A DNA stretch of 10,046 bases from Proteiniphilum sp. UBA5384 (GTDB lineage: Bacteria > Bacteroidota > Bacteroidia > Bacteroidales > Dysgonomonadaceae): NCBI RefSeq assembly GCF_002410825.1, contig NZ_DHOS01000065.1, positions 1 through 10,046 of the forward strand, written 5' to 3'. Of this stretch, positions 1 to 7,609 are shown one piece after another; the stretch's first letter is position 1, and the number at the start of each line of letters is the position of its first letter. The position numbers were made by a program, and so were the translations under genes. Under the pieces are notes generated by a model. The model did no database searches. It had not been told where the DNA came from and saw only the letters and a list, made by a program, of their open reading frames with translations.

Positions 1-318
1 CAACTACCCGATCTCACCAACAAGTACGCGGCCACAAAAGAGGCATTTATGGGGGAAATTATCAGAGAACGTGCTGTAGAGTTGGCTTTCGAAGGCCATA
101 GGTTTCATGATCTAAGGAGATGGAACATTCATGATCAACTAAAATACAGAGAAAAGACAGCGGTTGATTTCGATAGGGATCCGGTAACCGGAAAACCAAG
201 GAATATCAGGGAGAGAGTAATTATTACCCGTGTAGTGGAAAAGAAACACAACTGGTTACCGCTTCAATTATCGGATACTTATATCTATCCTCACTTTGGA
301 CAAAATCCGGGTTGGTAA
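1..318 (+). CDS. SusD-like outer-membrane lipoprotein, C-terminal end only (partial)
   Basis: The frame is open from base 1, so this is the last 105 residues of a gene that begins outside the window. It carries the SusD-family C-terminal signature: I21 to W41 of the visible part reads IRERAVELAFEGHRFHDLRRW-like, ending in the family's DLRRW. The protein ends with QNPGW, matching the usual 'Q-NPGW' terminus (RagB/SusD). SusD proteins are surface lipoproteins that cap a SusC transporter and bind the glycan. The N-terminal lipobox and the TPR region are not visible. A second complete SusC/SusD pair follows immediately, so this fragment should belong to a preceding pair. The next gene's best start is 35 nt after this stop. 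The family call is secure; the substrate is unknown. Confidence 0.93.
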   Translation, partial: QLPDLTNKYAATKEAFMGEIIRERAVELAFEGHRFHDLRRWNIHDQLKYREKTAVDFDRDPVTGKPRNIRERVIITRVVEKKHNWLPLQLSDTYIYPHFGQNPGW

Positions 319-353
319 GGCTTGATGTGACACAAAATAAAAAATTACAAAAA

Positions 354-3122
354 ATGAGAAATATACATTTAACAATATGGGTTGTTCTTTTCCTTACCAC
401 TGCAGGTATAAAAGCACAGAATCCGGCAGATTTTGAATCTCTCATCAGCAACACAAGTGATTCAGTTCATATTGCCTTTGGTAAGGTTGCTAGAAACGAT
501 GCCGTCAGCACCTTATTTACAGTGGATCCCAAAGAAATACTCGAATTTGATCAAATCCTGGAGATACCCATTTCTTTGATTGGGCGTGTGCCCGGATTCT
601 TTGACATCTCAAACCTGAGGGGTTTGGGCGGATCCTTGTATATTGTAGATGGGCTTCCCCGCGATCCTTATGCCCTTAACCTTTCGGAGGTGGAACAAAT
701 CACCGTTCTAAAAGACATCAATTCTGCTGTACTCTACGGAAGTGAAGCGATAAACGGTATTGTATTGATCACGACCAAGCGGGGGAAGGTACAAAAAAAC
801 AAAATAAATGTAACCGGATATTACGGTGTGTCTACTCCGGCGGAATTACCTAGATACTTGTCCTCAGCCAATTATGCCAAACTGTATAATGAAGCAAGGG
901 TCAACGACGGATTGAATGCTACATATTATCAGAGCGACATCAACGGGTATGAATCGGGAGAAAATGTGGTCATGTATCCCAATGTAGACTATTATTCCGA
1001 TCAGTTTTTAAAGCAGTTCCGGCCTTATTCAAATATAATCGCAGAGCTCAACGGAGGCAATAGAGTTGCCAGGTATTATACTAATTTCGGATGGAACAGA
1101 TCCGGTTCCTATTTCAATATAGGAGAAGGGAAAAACAGCCAGACCAATGAATTTAATTTCAGAGCCAATGTAGATCTGGATGTAAACTCATTCATCAAAA
1201 CGGCAGTGGACGCTTCAGCGATATTCCGCAATAGTTCCGGTCCCAGATCAAATTATTGGTCGCAGGCTTCCGTGCTCAGGCCTAATCTTTACCAACCCCT
1301 TATCCCGATGGACCTGATTGAAAAGGACGATCCTTTCCTAGGTTCGGCAAGGAACATCATTGAAGGGAAGTATTTATTAGGTGGGACCCAACAATATTTA
1401 ACAAACCCAATTGCCGATATGTATTCGGCAGGAAAAAATGAAAACATTTATAACCACCTTTCCTTTAATAACAGGGTAGATATAGACCTGGATATGATCA
1501 CAGAAGGACTTGGCTTCCACACAAACCTGAGTTTTGATTATCTGACTTTTTACAACCAATATATCAACAATACATATGCGGTGTATCAACCAAAAATAAT
1601 TGGAGATTCTATCAGAATTACCAATCAATACAACAAAGATTCCCGCTCCGGTGAACAATATATATCCGGTCAAGGTTTCCAAAGAAGGATTGGTTACTAT
1701 GCAATGGTCGACTATGACAGGGAATTTAACGACATCCATCATCTGTATGGAGCATTGACTGCGATGGGGAATCACCGGAAGAATCAGGGCGCTATCCAAG
1801 AAATTAAAAATGCAAATATTGGATTGAGAACAGCCTATATTTATGACAAAAGATATGGCATTGATTTCAGTGGCGCCTTCATCAATTCGGTTAAATTACC
1901 TCCTGCATCCAGGACTGCTTTCTCTCCTTCTATTGGATTGTCCTGGATAGCCAGCAATGAAGATTTCATCCAATCCATCAATGCCATTAATCACCTTAAA
2001 TTCAGAATCAGCGCGGGAATTCTGCATACCGACCATGAAATTGGAAGTTTCAATTACTATTATAGCCCTTATGGAAATTCTGGGAACTTCCCCTGGTTTG
2101 ATGGCCGTGTATTTGCATCTGGGGTAATTTCTCAATATGGTGGGAACCCATACTTAAGTTTTGAGAAAAGAAAAGAGATCAATCTGGGCCTGGAAGGACG
2201 GTTTTTCAACAATATGATCGTTGCAGACGCGAACATATATTTTAGTTCTATCGTGGACAGAATTACCAGACCCACCACAATCTATCCCAGCTACTATACG
2301 AATTTTATTCCTTACTCGAATTTTAACTCCGAGGGTTATAGAGGAGCCGATTTTGGGCTGGCACTGAATAAAAAATTGGGTGATTTTACAATATATATTG
2401 AAACAAATGTACTGTATCAACTTACCGAAACGCTACAAAGGGATGAGGTGTATGCTGAATCATATCGTTACACCAAGGGACGACCAATTGATGGTTTATA
2501 CGGCCTCGAAGCGGACGGATTCTTTGAAGATCAGGACGACATTGACAATCACCACTACCAGACATTTGGAACTGTGAGACCCGGTGACATAAAATACGTG
2601 GATCAAAACAATGACCAAATTATTGATGAGAACGACATGATATACCTCGGAAGACAATGGCCCCCTTTCACGTATGGCCTAAATGTAAGATTGGGATACA
2701 AGAATTTCACGCTATTTGCAATAGGGAATGGACAGCGGGGAGCAAAAAGGATGCTATCGGGGGACTATTACTGGATCGATGGAAACAAAAAATACACCGA
2801 GATAGTGTATGACAGATGGACAGAGGCCACCAAACATACGGCTACCTATCCAAGATTAAGCTCGCAAGCCAATAACAACAACTATAGAAACTCCACATTT
2901 TGGATGTATAATAATGACAAGTTCCTGCTACAGCGTGTCCAGGTAACGTATGATTTTCCAAATAAATTGACAAATTCATTGCATCTCAATGGACTCAGTC
3001 TTTTTGTACATGGAAATAATCTCCTTACAATTTCCAAGCAACGGAAAGTAGATGAACTCACAGTGGGGGGTGAACCATTTTCTCGTTCATATGCGGTAGG
3101 TTTAAAAATCAAGTTCAATTAA
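354..3122 (+). CDS. SusC-like TonB-dependent outer-membrane transporter, short N-terminus
   Basis: A 922-residue TonB-linked outer-membrane protein of the SusC/RagA type, expected to import glycan fragments with its SusD partner. I chose ATG 354: it starts a clean signal peptide (hydrophobic TIWVVLFLTTAGIKA, likely cleavage after A21) behind an A-rich leader. The TTG at 312 would extend into the previous gene and prepend a polar stretch. The plug domain shows LYIVDGLPRD (95-104), then EVEQITVLKD and SAVLYGSEAINGIVLITTKRG (112-144), all SusC hallmarks. VHIAFGKVARND (39-50) is in the TonB-box/SusC-linker position. The long beta-barrel follows, with a GDIKYVDQNNDQIIDENDM acidic loop (744-762) that looks calcium-binding and is common in the family. 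It ends in a terminal strand, AVGLKIKFN. Odd: the usual carboxypeptidase-regulatory-like domain before the plug is missing, and the plug loop before LYIVDG is short. The susD-like gene follows after 15 nt. Confidence 0.95.
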   Translation: MRNIHLTIWVVLFLTTAGIKAQNPADFESLISNTSDSVHIAFGKVARNDAVSTLFTVDPKEILEFDQILEIPISLIGRVPGFFDISNLRGLGGSLYIVDGLPRDPYALNLSEVEQITVLKDINSAVLYGSEAINGIVLITTKRGKVQKNKINVTGYYGVSTPAELPRYLSSANYAKLYNEARVNDGLNATYYQSDINGYESGENVVMYPNVDYYSDQFLKQFRPYSNIIAELNGGNRVARYYTNFGWNRSGSYFNIGEGKNSQTNEFNFRANVDLDVNSFIKTAVDASAIFRNSSGPRSNYWSQASVLRPNLYQPLIPMDLIEKDDPFLGSARNIIEGKYLLGGTQQYLTNPIADMYSAGKNENIYNHLSFNNRVDIDLDMITEGLGFHTNLSFDYLTFYNQYINNTYAVYQPKIIGDSIRITNQYNKDSRSGEQYISGQGFQRRIGYYAMVDYDREFNDIHHLYGALTAMGNHRKNQGAIQEIKNANIGLRTAYIYDKRYGIDFSGAFINSVKLPPASRTAFSPSIGLSWIASNEDFIQSINAINHLKFRISAGILHTDHEIGSFNYYYSPYGNSGNFPWFDGRVFASGVISQYGGNPYLSFEKRKEINLGLEGRFFNNMIVADANIYFSSIVDRITRPTTIYPSYYTNFIPYSNFNSEGYRGADFGLALNKKLGDFTIYIETNVLYQLTETLQRDEVYAESYRYTKGRPIDGLYGLEADGFFEDQDDIDNHHYQTFGTVRPGDIKYVDQNNDQIIDENDMIYLGRQWPPFTYGLNVRLGYKNFTLFAIGNGQRGAKRMLSGDYYWIDGNKKYTEIVYDRWTEATKHTATYPRLSSQANNNNYRNSTFWMYNNDKFLLQRVQVTYDFPNKLTNSLHLNGLSLFVHGNNLLTISKQRKVDELTVGGEPFSRSYAVGLKIKFN

Positions 3123-3137
3123 AAAAATGATCAGGTC

Positions 3138-4913
3138 ATGAAATATATACATATTACTTTCTTGCTCTTTATGAGCATGATTATATCCACCTTCTTTTCG
3201 TCTTGCGAGAATGTACTGGTTCCTACCGATGAAAATTTAAATACGGAAGACCGGTTATCAAAAGACCCCTCCTTTTCGGAAGGGCTCCTCATGACAGCTT
3301 ATCTGAGGGTTCCGTCACGCAGTATTGCATTTGATGAGGTTGCCACCGACGACGCAGTGTCTAACAACAAGACAAACGGCTACTTAAGAATGGCTACGGG
3401 GCAGTGGTCTGCTTCATTTAACCCGAAAAACATGTGGGATAATTCCATTTCTTCCATTTTGTATTTGAATAAATTTCTAACTTACATCGATCAGGTTGAA
3501 TGGAAGTGGTCGGATTTGGAATTGAACACATTGTATAAAAAAAGATTCCAAGGAGAAGCATACGCCTTGAGAGGTCTGTTTGGATTACTCTTGCTGGAGT
3601 CATGCGCCGGGATTGGGGAAAACGGTGAATTATTGGGTATTCCCATCATCAGGAATTTTATTGAGGCTGAGGAAAACTTCAATATCCCCCGCCTGGGTTT
3701 CTTCGAGTCGGTAGACAGCATCTATGCCGACTTTGACCATGCATTGAAATTTCTCACGATGGATGACTATGTGGATATTCAAAACCCAGAGCAGCTTCCG
3801 GAAGGTTATAGTGAATTTTCAGTATCAAGTTACAACGAAATATTCGGGAAGAGAGTGAATCAAAGAATAAGTGGAAGGGTTGTCAAAGCTTTAAAAGCCC
3901 GCCTTGCTTTGCTTGCTGCCAGCCCGGCATTCAATCTGCAAAATGAGACATCTCTTTGGGAGAATGCGGCAATGAATGCGGCGGAGGTCATCAATATCAA
4001 TGGAGGGATCAATGGGTTAGACCCAAATGGTCACACATACTACCTTCCCGCCCAAATCAACAGGATCAACCTGGATAATAATCTGGATCAAAAGGAAATT
4101 ATTTGGCGGACAGCAATGAGTGTTTCCAATGCTATAGAAAGGCAATGTTTCCCCCCCTCTCTTTTTGGCAATGGCGATATAAACCCCACCCAAAACCTTG
4201 TGGACGCATTTCCCACCCTTGATGGATATCCCATTGATGATGCCACATCGGGATATGACGAAAACAACCCCTATGTAAACAGAGACCCGCGTCTTTCCCA
4301 ATATATTATTTACAATAACAGTGTGTTCAAAGGTGCGCGTATCAACACTTCTTTGGGTGATAATATAAATGCTAAAGACGCTACCGACAATTCTACCAGA
4401 ACAGGGTATTATTTAAAGAAGCTATTGAGAGATGATATCAACTTAGATCCCGTAGCAACCACAAGTTTAAACCACTACAACGTGCATATCCGCTATACTG
4501 AAATGTTTCTTATCTATGCGGAAGCGGCCAATGAGAGCTGGGGTCCGGACGGTAAGGCACCCAATGCATCTTACTCCGCGAAAGAAGCCATTGCCGCACT
4601 GAGAAAAAGAGCCGGCATCAAACAACCTGATCAATATGTGGCATCCATTTCTTCAAAAGAGGAGATGAGAGATTTAATAAGAAATGAACGCCGCCTGGAA
4701 CTTTGTTTTGAAGGCTACAGGTTCTGGGATATGAGAAGATGGTTGATGGACCTGACCGAACCTGCCATGGGAGTCAATATCACTGATGTATTGTATAGTT
4801 ATGTACAGGTTGAATCCAGAGCATACAACAATGCATACATGCATTACGGGCCGATACCTCAAAGAGAAGTATTGAAGTATGATGCTTTGATTCAAAATAA
4901 AGGATGGAAATAA
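3138..4913 (+). CDS. SusD-like surface glycan-binding lipoprotein (RagB/SusD family)
   Basis: A complete 591-residue SusD-type protein, partner of the SusC-like transporter that ends 15 nt upstream. The start ATG is followed by a lipoprotein signal with lipobox FFSSC and the lipid-modified cysteine at C23. The mature end CENVLVPTDEN is moderately acidic, which fits surface export in Bacteroidetes. Family features include an early helical/TPR segment YKKRFQGEAYALRGLFGLLLLE (133-154), the later HIRYTEMFLIYAEAAN helix, and the C-terminal RNERRLELCFEGYRFWDMRRW signature (515-535). It ends in IQNKGWK (585-591), a variant of the usual NPGW. Such proteins act as a lid on SusC and bind the target glycan. 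It shares only the family signature with the SusD fragment at the window start, so they are not recent copies. The ligand is unknown. Confidence 0.96.
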   Translation: MKYIHITFLLFMSMIISTFFSSCENVLVPTDENLNTEDRLSKDPSFSEGLLMTAYLRVPSRSIAFDEVATDDAVSNNKTNGYLRMATGQWSASFNPKNMWDNSISSILYLNKFLTYIDQVEWKWSDLELNTLYKKRFQGEAYALRGLFGLLLLESCAGIGENGELLGIPIIRNFIEAEENFNIPRLGFFESVDSIYADFDHALKFLTMDDYVDIQNPEQLPEGYSEFSVSSYNEIFGKRVNQRISGRVVKALKARLALLAASPAFNLQNETSLWENAAMNAAEVININGGINGLDPNGHTYYLPAQINRINLDNNLDQKEIIWRTAMSVSNAIERQCFPPSLFGNGDINPTQNLVDAFPTLDGYPIDDATSGYDENNPYVNRDPRLSQYIIYNNSVFKGARINTSLGDNINAKDATDNSTRTGYYLKKLLRDDINLDPVATTSLNHYNVHIRYTEMFLIYAEAANESWGPDGKAPNASYSAKEAIAALRKRAGIKQPDQYVASISSKEEMRDLIRNERRLELCFEGYRFWDMRRWLMDLTEPAMGVNITDVLYSYVQVESRAYNNAYMHYGPIPQREVLKYDALIQNKGWK

Positions 4914-4977
4914 TCACATTTAATTGTAATTGTATGAAACAAGCATGTACATCATAATATCCATGTGGATGTGATTA
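4911..4977. repeat. Long-range inverted repeat in the SusD/lipoprotein gap
   Basis: taatcacat (4911-4919) overlaps the stop codon of the SusD-like gene, and its exact reverse complement atgtgatta lies at 4969-4977. The intervening 49 nt are AT-rich and hold the weaker pair acatc/gatgt (4949-4953 and 4968-4972). There is no GC-rich stem or T tract, so it is not a typical intrinsic terminator. It could be an RNA fold that limits readthrough or sets relative expression, or chance. Confidence 0.35.
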
Positions 4978-4987
4978 AAAGCGAATT

Positions 4988-5004
4988 CCATACACCAACA
5001 AGAA
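4988..5004 (+). promoter_or_regulatory. Repeated 17-nt leader element, copy 1
   Basis: The 17-mer ccatacaccaacaagaa lies 16 nt before the ATG at 5021. An identical copy lies 17 nt before the ATG at 7610, and the A/T-rich tails between element and start codon are also similar (aaaataaaataatcgt here). Identity plus fixed spacing to two start codons suggests a 5'-UTR function such as translation enhancement or a binding site for a protein or small RNA. A duplicated leader without function remains possible. Confidence 0.55.
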
Positions 5005-5020
5005 AAAATAAAATAATCGT

Positions 5021-6034
5021 ATGAAAAAGATATTATTGGTTTTAGTGATACTTTGTAGTTTGGCTTCCTGTGAAAATGCAGAACAAGATTTTCCGGACTT
5101 TGACTACACCACCGGATTTTTCCCCTATCAATATCCCATAAGAACCCTTGTGCTCGGAAATTACATTTACGATAACACAAACGACAACAATCATATGTTT
5201 TTAATTTCCGCGGCGTTGGGCGGCGTATACCACAATGATCATGATCGCAATTTCAGCATCGAGGTGGATGAATCGCTCACCCGCAACGCCCTGTTTGGTG
5301 CCTCACTCGACACCATCCGTTTGATGCCTTCTCATTATTATAAAATGGAATCTACAAAGATCACCATCCCAAAAGGGAAATACAATGGAGGAGTGAGTGT
5401 ACACCTAACGGATGCATTCTTTCAGGATTCATTATCCATCCATACCACCTATGTGATACCGGTACGGTTAATCAGCTCAAATGATGTGGATTCTATTTTA
5501 AGGGGTAAAACAACAATGGCGGAAGCTGATCCCAGGATAGTAAACGATTGGGAGATAACCCCAAAAGATTTTACCATGTTCGCTGTGAAATTTATCAATG
5601 CGTATCATGGTAATTATTTTTATCACGGAAGCAGCCAGGTGAAAAACATCAATGGAACCATCATTGAGAATCACAGTTATGGGGAAAAATATATCGAGAA
5701 AAATCCCATAACTTTTCTTAAAACTACCGGAAGAGACCGGGTGTCATTAAACATTAATATGAAATCCGGATATATGAATGACAACGTGGAACTCGTTCTG
5801 GATTTTAATGGAAACAACTGCTCCATCACCGGCAAGGGTCAATCTCAGTATACTGTTTCAGGTAGCGGAGAATTTAAAGAAGCACAGTTTATTTGGGGCA
5901 ATAAGCTTCGCGATGGAATTGTCATAAATTACGAAATATCCAATCCCTCTTACACCTATCTGGGGCAGGACACACTCATCGTAAGGGATAGAGCTGTTGT
6001 AATGGAAACCTATGAACCTCTTATCAGGTATTAG
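5021..6034 (+). CDS. DUF1735-type surface lipoprotein, probable glycan-binding protein
   Basis: A 337-residue lipoprotein: MKKILLVLVILCSLASC gives a canonical lipobox (LASC, lipid cysteine C17). The mature start is rich in acidic residues (CENAEQDFPDFD), as expected for export to the cell surface. The N-terminal half looks like the DUF1735/BT_3987-like domain: TGFFPYQYPIRTLVLG (31-46), GGVYHNDHDR (67-76), LMPSHYY (101-107), ITIPKG (114-119) and LTDAFFQDS (129-137). The C-terminal half resembles the DUF4361 or DUF5627 type, with FAVKFINAYHGNYFYHG at 187-203, and should form a beta-barrel or lipocalin-like fold. In PULs such genes follow susD and are thought to be accessory surface glycan-binding proteins; none of that is proven here. 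It sits 107 nt after the SusD-like gene. The family call is good, but the exact C-terminal domain name is uncertain from reading alone. Confidence 0.82.
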   Translation: MKKILLVLVILCSLASCENAEQDFPDFDYTTGFFPYQYPIRTLVLGNYIYDNTNDNNHMFLISAALGGVYHNDHDRNFSIEVDESLTRNALFGASLDTIRLMPSHYYKMESTKITIPKGKYNGGVSVHLTDAFFQDSLSIHTTYVIPVRLISSNDVDSILRGKTTMAEADPRIVNDWEITPKDFTMFAVKFINAYHGNYFYHGSSQVKNINGTIIENHSYGEKYIEKNPITFLKTTGRDRVSLNINMKSGYMNDNVELVLDFNGNNCSITGKGQSQYTVSGSGEFKEAQFIWGNKLRDGIVINYEISNPSYTYLGQDTLIVRDRAVVMETYEPLIRY

Positions 6035-6065
6035 ATGAGCAGGATATGGACAAGCATGAACTACA

Positions 6066-6103
6066 AATCAATTGATATAATCAATTGATATAATCAATTG
6101 ATT
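6066..6103. repeat. Three tandem palindromes (13-nt period)
   Basis: The unit aatcaattgatat occurs at 6066-6078 and 6079-6091, and as aatcaattgatt at 6092-6103. Each unit contains the perfect 10-bp palindrome atcaattgat (6067-6076, 6080-6089, 6093-6102), separated by ata. It lies 31 nt after the stop of the DUF1735-type gene and 80 nt before the ATG of the propeller gene. It is nearly all A/T and has no following T tract, so it is a poor terminator. It could be an operator array, an RNA hairpin or a slippage-prone repeat. Confidence 0.75.
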
Positions 6104-6183
6104 CACAACAGGAATAGACAATTATAAACTCAACAATCATTACACACAAATTGAATTATACAATCAAATTATATGACAAAAAA

Positions 6184-7572
6184 ATGCGGAAACAATCTAT
6201 TCTGTTGCTGACCCTGTCACTCATAATGGGGTATGCGCTGGTTTTTTCTTGCACAGCAAAAAAAGGCCTACAAGACAATCGCACCATACATCCTTCTTCA
6301 TTCCAGATTTTGGAAAAAATACCGGTCGAACCCGTTTGGGCGGGGACACGCGTAAGATATGCCTTGTTGACACACGACAATCATCAGTTTGTTGCTTATT
6401 ATGATGCAAACAAGCAGATGACGGTGGCACAACGCACCCTCGATTCCAAAGAATGGACATTCAAAAAACTTGATTCTTACATTGCGTGGGATTCTCATAA
6501 TTACATCACCATGGCTTTGGACAAGGAGGGCTATCTTCACGTGAGTGGAAACATGCATGTCGTACCTTTGATTTACTTTCGCGCGTCAAAGCCATATGAT
6601 GTTACAAGCTTGAAACGTATCTCATCCATGGTGGGCAAGAACGAAAGAAGGGTTACTTACCCTCATTTTTTAAAAAACAAAGACAAGGAGTTGATTTTCA
6701 CCTACAGAGACGGAGGAAGTGGGAATGGAAATAATTTCTATAATATTTATGACACCGCCACAGGCAAATGGCGGCGGTTGTTGGAACAACCGTTTACAGA
6801 CGGAGAGGGTTTGATGAATGCTTATAACCATGGCCCTGTTGAAGGACCCGACGGGTGGTTCCACATATCCTGGATATGGAGAGACACACCTGCCGCAGAA
6901 ACCAACCATGACCTCAGTTATGCAAAAAGTCCCGATTTGATCAACTGGTTTACGGCCAGTGGAACCCCTCTTTCCCTGCCCATTAAGTTAGGTACCCCCG
7001 GCGTTATCGTGGATCCCGTGCCGATCAAATGCGGTATGATCAACGGGAATGGCCGAATCGGATTCGATTCGAGAAATCGCGTCATCCTGTCATACCACAA
7101 GTTCGATGATTGTTCGGATCCCTATGCTCCCACCCAATTTTATAATGCCCGATTCGAGGAGGGGAAATGGAAAATCTATCAAACCACAAACTGGGATTAT
7201 AGATGGTACTTTGAAGGAGGAGGATCGTTAGCGAGTGGCGGTGTCTCCATTGGAGCCGTTGAATATACAGATGGGGAATTAAAACAGACTTACAGCTATC
7301 CCAGACAAGGATTTGGTGCTTTTCTTTTATCGGAAAAGACGTTAAAATCGGTCAAAACAGTGCCTCTAACACCCTGGCCTAAGGAAGTGCTCATATTACA
7401 TTCAACATTTCCGAACATGAGGGTAAGCATAACCCACGATGCGGCTGGAGTGATAAATGGAGAGCAATACATCATGCGCTATGAAACGCTTCCTGCAAAC
7501 CGAGACCGGGCTTATCCGGAGCCATGGCCTGGACCCGAGATGTTAGAGGTTTACAAACTGAAAAAATTATAA
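6184..7572 (+). CDS. BNR_4-type beta-propeller lipoprotein, putative polysaccharide lyase or rhamnosidase
   Basis: ATG 6184 gives 462 residues with a compact lipoprotein signal ending LVFSC (lipid cysteine C23). The frame could also open at TTG 6151, but that adds a polar 11-residue lead before the MRK start, so I reject it. The mature protein resembles the BNR_4 seven-bladed propeller group: AWDSHNYITMALDKEGYLHV (101-120), SGNMHV (121-126), RRVTYPHF (155-162), TYRDGGSGNGNNFYNIYD (173-190), GPDGWFHISWIWRDTP (221-236) and ETNHDLSYAKSPDLINW (239-255). Related CAZy families are PL24 and PL25 (ulvan lyases), PL42 and GH145 (rhamnosyl-glucuronate lyase and hydrolase). H105 and H125, 20 residues apart, sit where these families carry conserved histidines and are the best catalytic candidates. 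The tail after C23 (TAKKG) is basic, suggesting a periplasm-facing lipoprotein. The two GH105 genes downstream favour a lyase-like role, but hydrolase activity or a new family is equally open. Confidence 0.78.
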   Translation: MRKQSILLLTLSLIMGYALVFSCTAKKGLQDNRTIHPSSFQILEKIPVEPVWAGTRVRYALLTHDNHQFVAYYDANKQMTVAQRTLDSKEWTFKKLDSYIAWDSHNYITMALDKEGYLHVSGNMHVVPLIYFRASKPYDVTSLKRISSMVGKNERRVTYPHFLKNKDKELIFTYRDGGSGNGNNFYNIYDTATGKWRRLLEQPFTDGEGLMNAYNHGPVEGPDGWFHISWIWRDTPAAETNHDLSYAKSPDLINWFTASGTPLSLPIKLGTPGVIVDPVPIKCGMINGNGRIGFDSRNRVILSYHKFDDCSDPYAPTQFYNARFEEGKWKIYQTTNWDYRWYFEGGGSLASGGVSIGAVEYTDGELKQTYSYPRQGFGAFLLSEKTLKSVKTVPLTPWPKEVLILHSTFPNMRVSITHDAAGVINGEQYIMRYETLPANRDRAYPEPWPGPEMLEVYKLKKL

Positions 7573-7575
7573 GTC

Positions 7576-7592
7576 CCATACACCAACAAGAA
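7576..7592 (+). promoter_or_regulatory. Repeated 17-nt leader element, copy 2
   Basis: This is an exact second copy of ccatacaccaacaagaa, starting 4 nt after the stop of the propeller gene and ending 17 nt before the ATG at 7610. The tail to the start codon (caaaataatttaatctt) is close to that of copy 1. It fills almost half of the 37-nt gap, so it must lie in the leader of the GH105 gene rather than far upstream. A shared translation or regulatory role for the two downstream genes is an inference. Confidence 0.55.
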
Positions 7593-7609
7593 CAAAATAA
7601 TTTAATCTT

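Noticed and set aside
15..24. caccaacaag, a ten-base part of the repeated leader element
   Set aside because: It lies inside the SusD coding region and the match stops at ten bases; likely chance.
312..353. TTG start extending the SusC-like protein by 14 residues into the SusD fragment's end
   Set aside because: ATG 354 gives a proper signal peptide; the extension is polar and would bury it.
1398..1799. Antisense open frame of 133 codons inside the SusC-like gene
   Set aside because: It lies wholly opposite a well-supported gene, shows no recognisable domain and is typical of a shadow frame.
4939..6058. Shared 9-mer acaagcatg after two stop codons (4939-4947 and 6050-6058)
   Set aside because: Short, with different flanks and spacing; expected by chance at appreciable frequency.
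6151..6183. TTG start for the propeller protein
   Set aside because: ATG 6184 gives a normal 23-residue lipoprotein signal; the longer form adds a polar lead.
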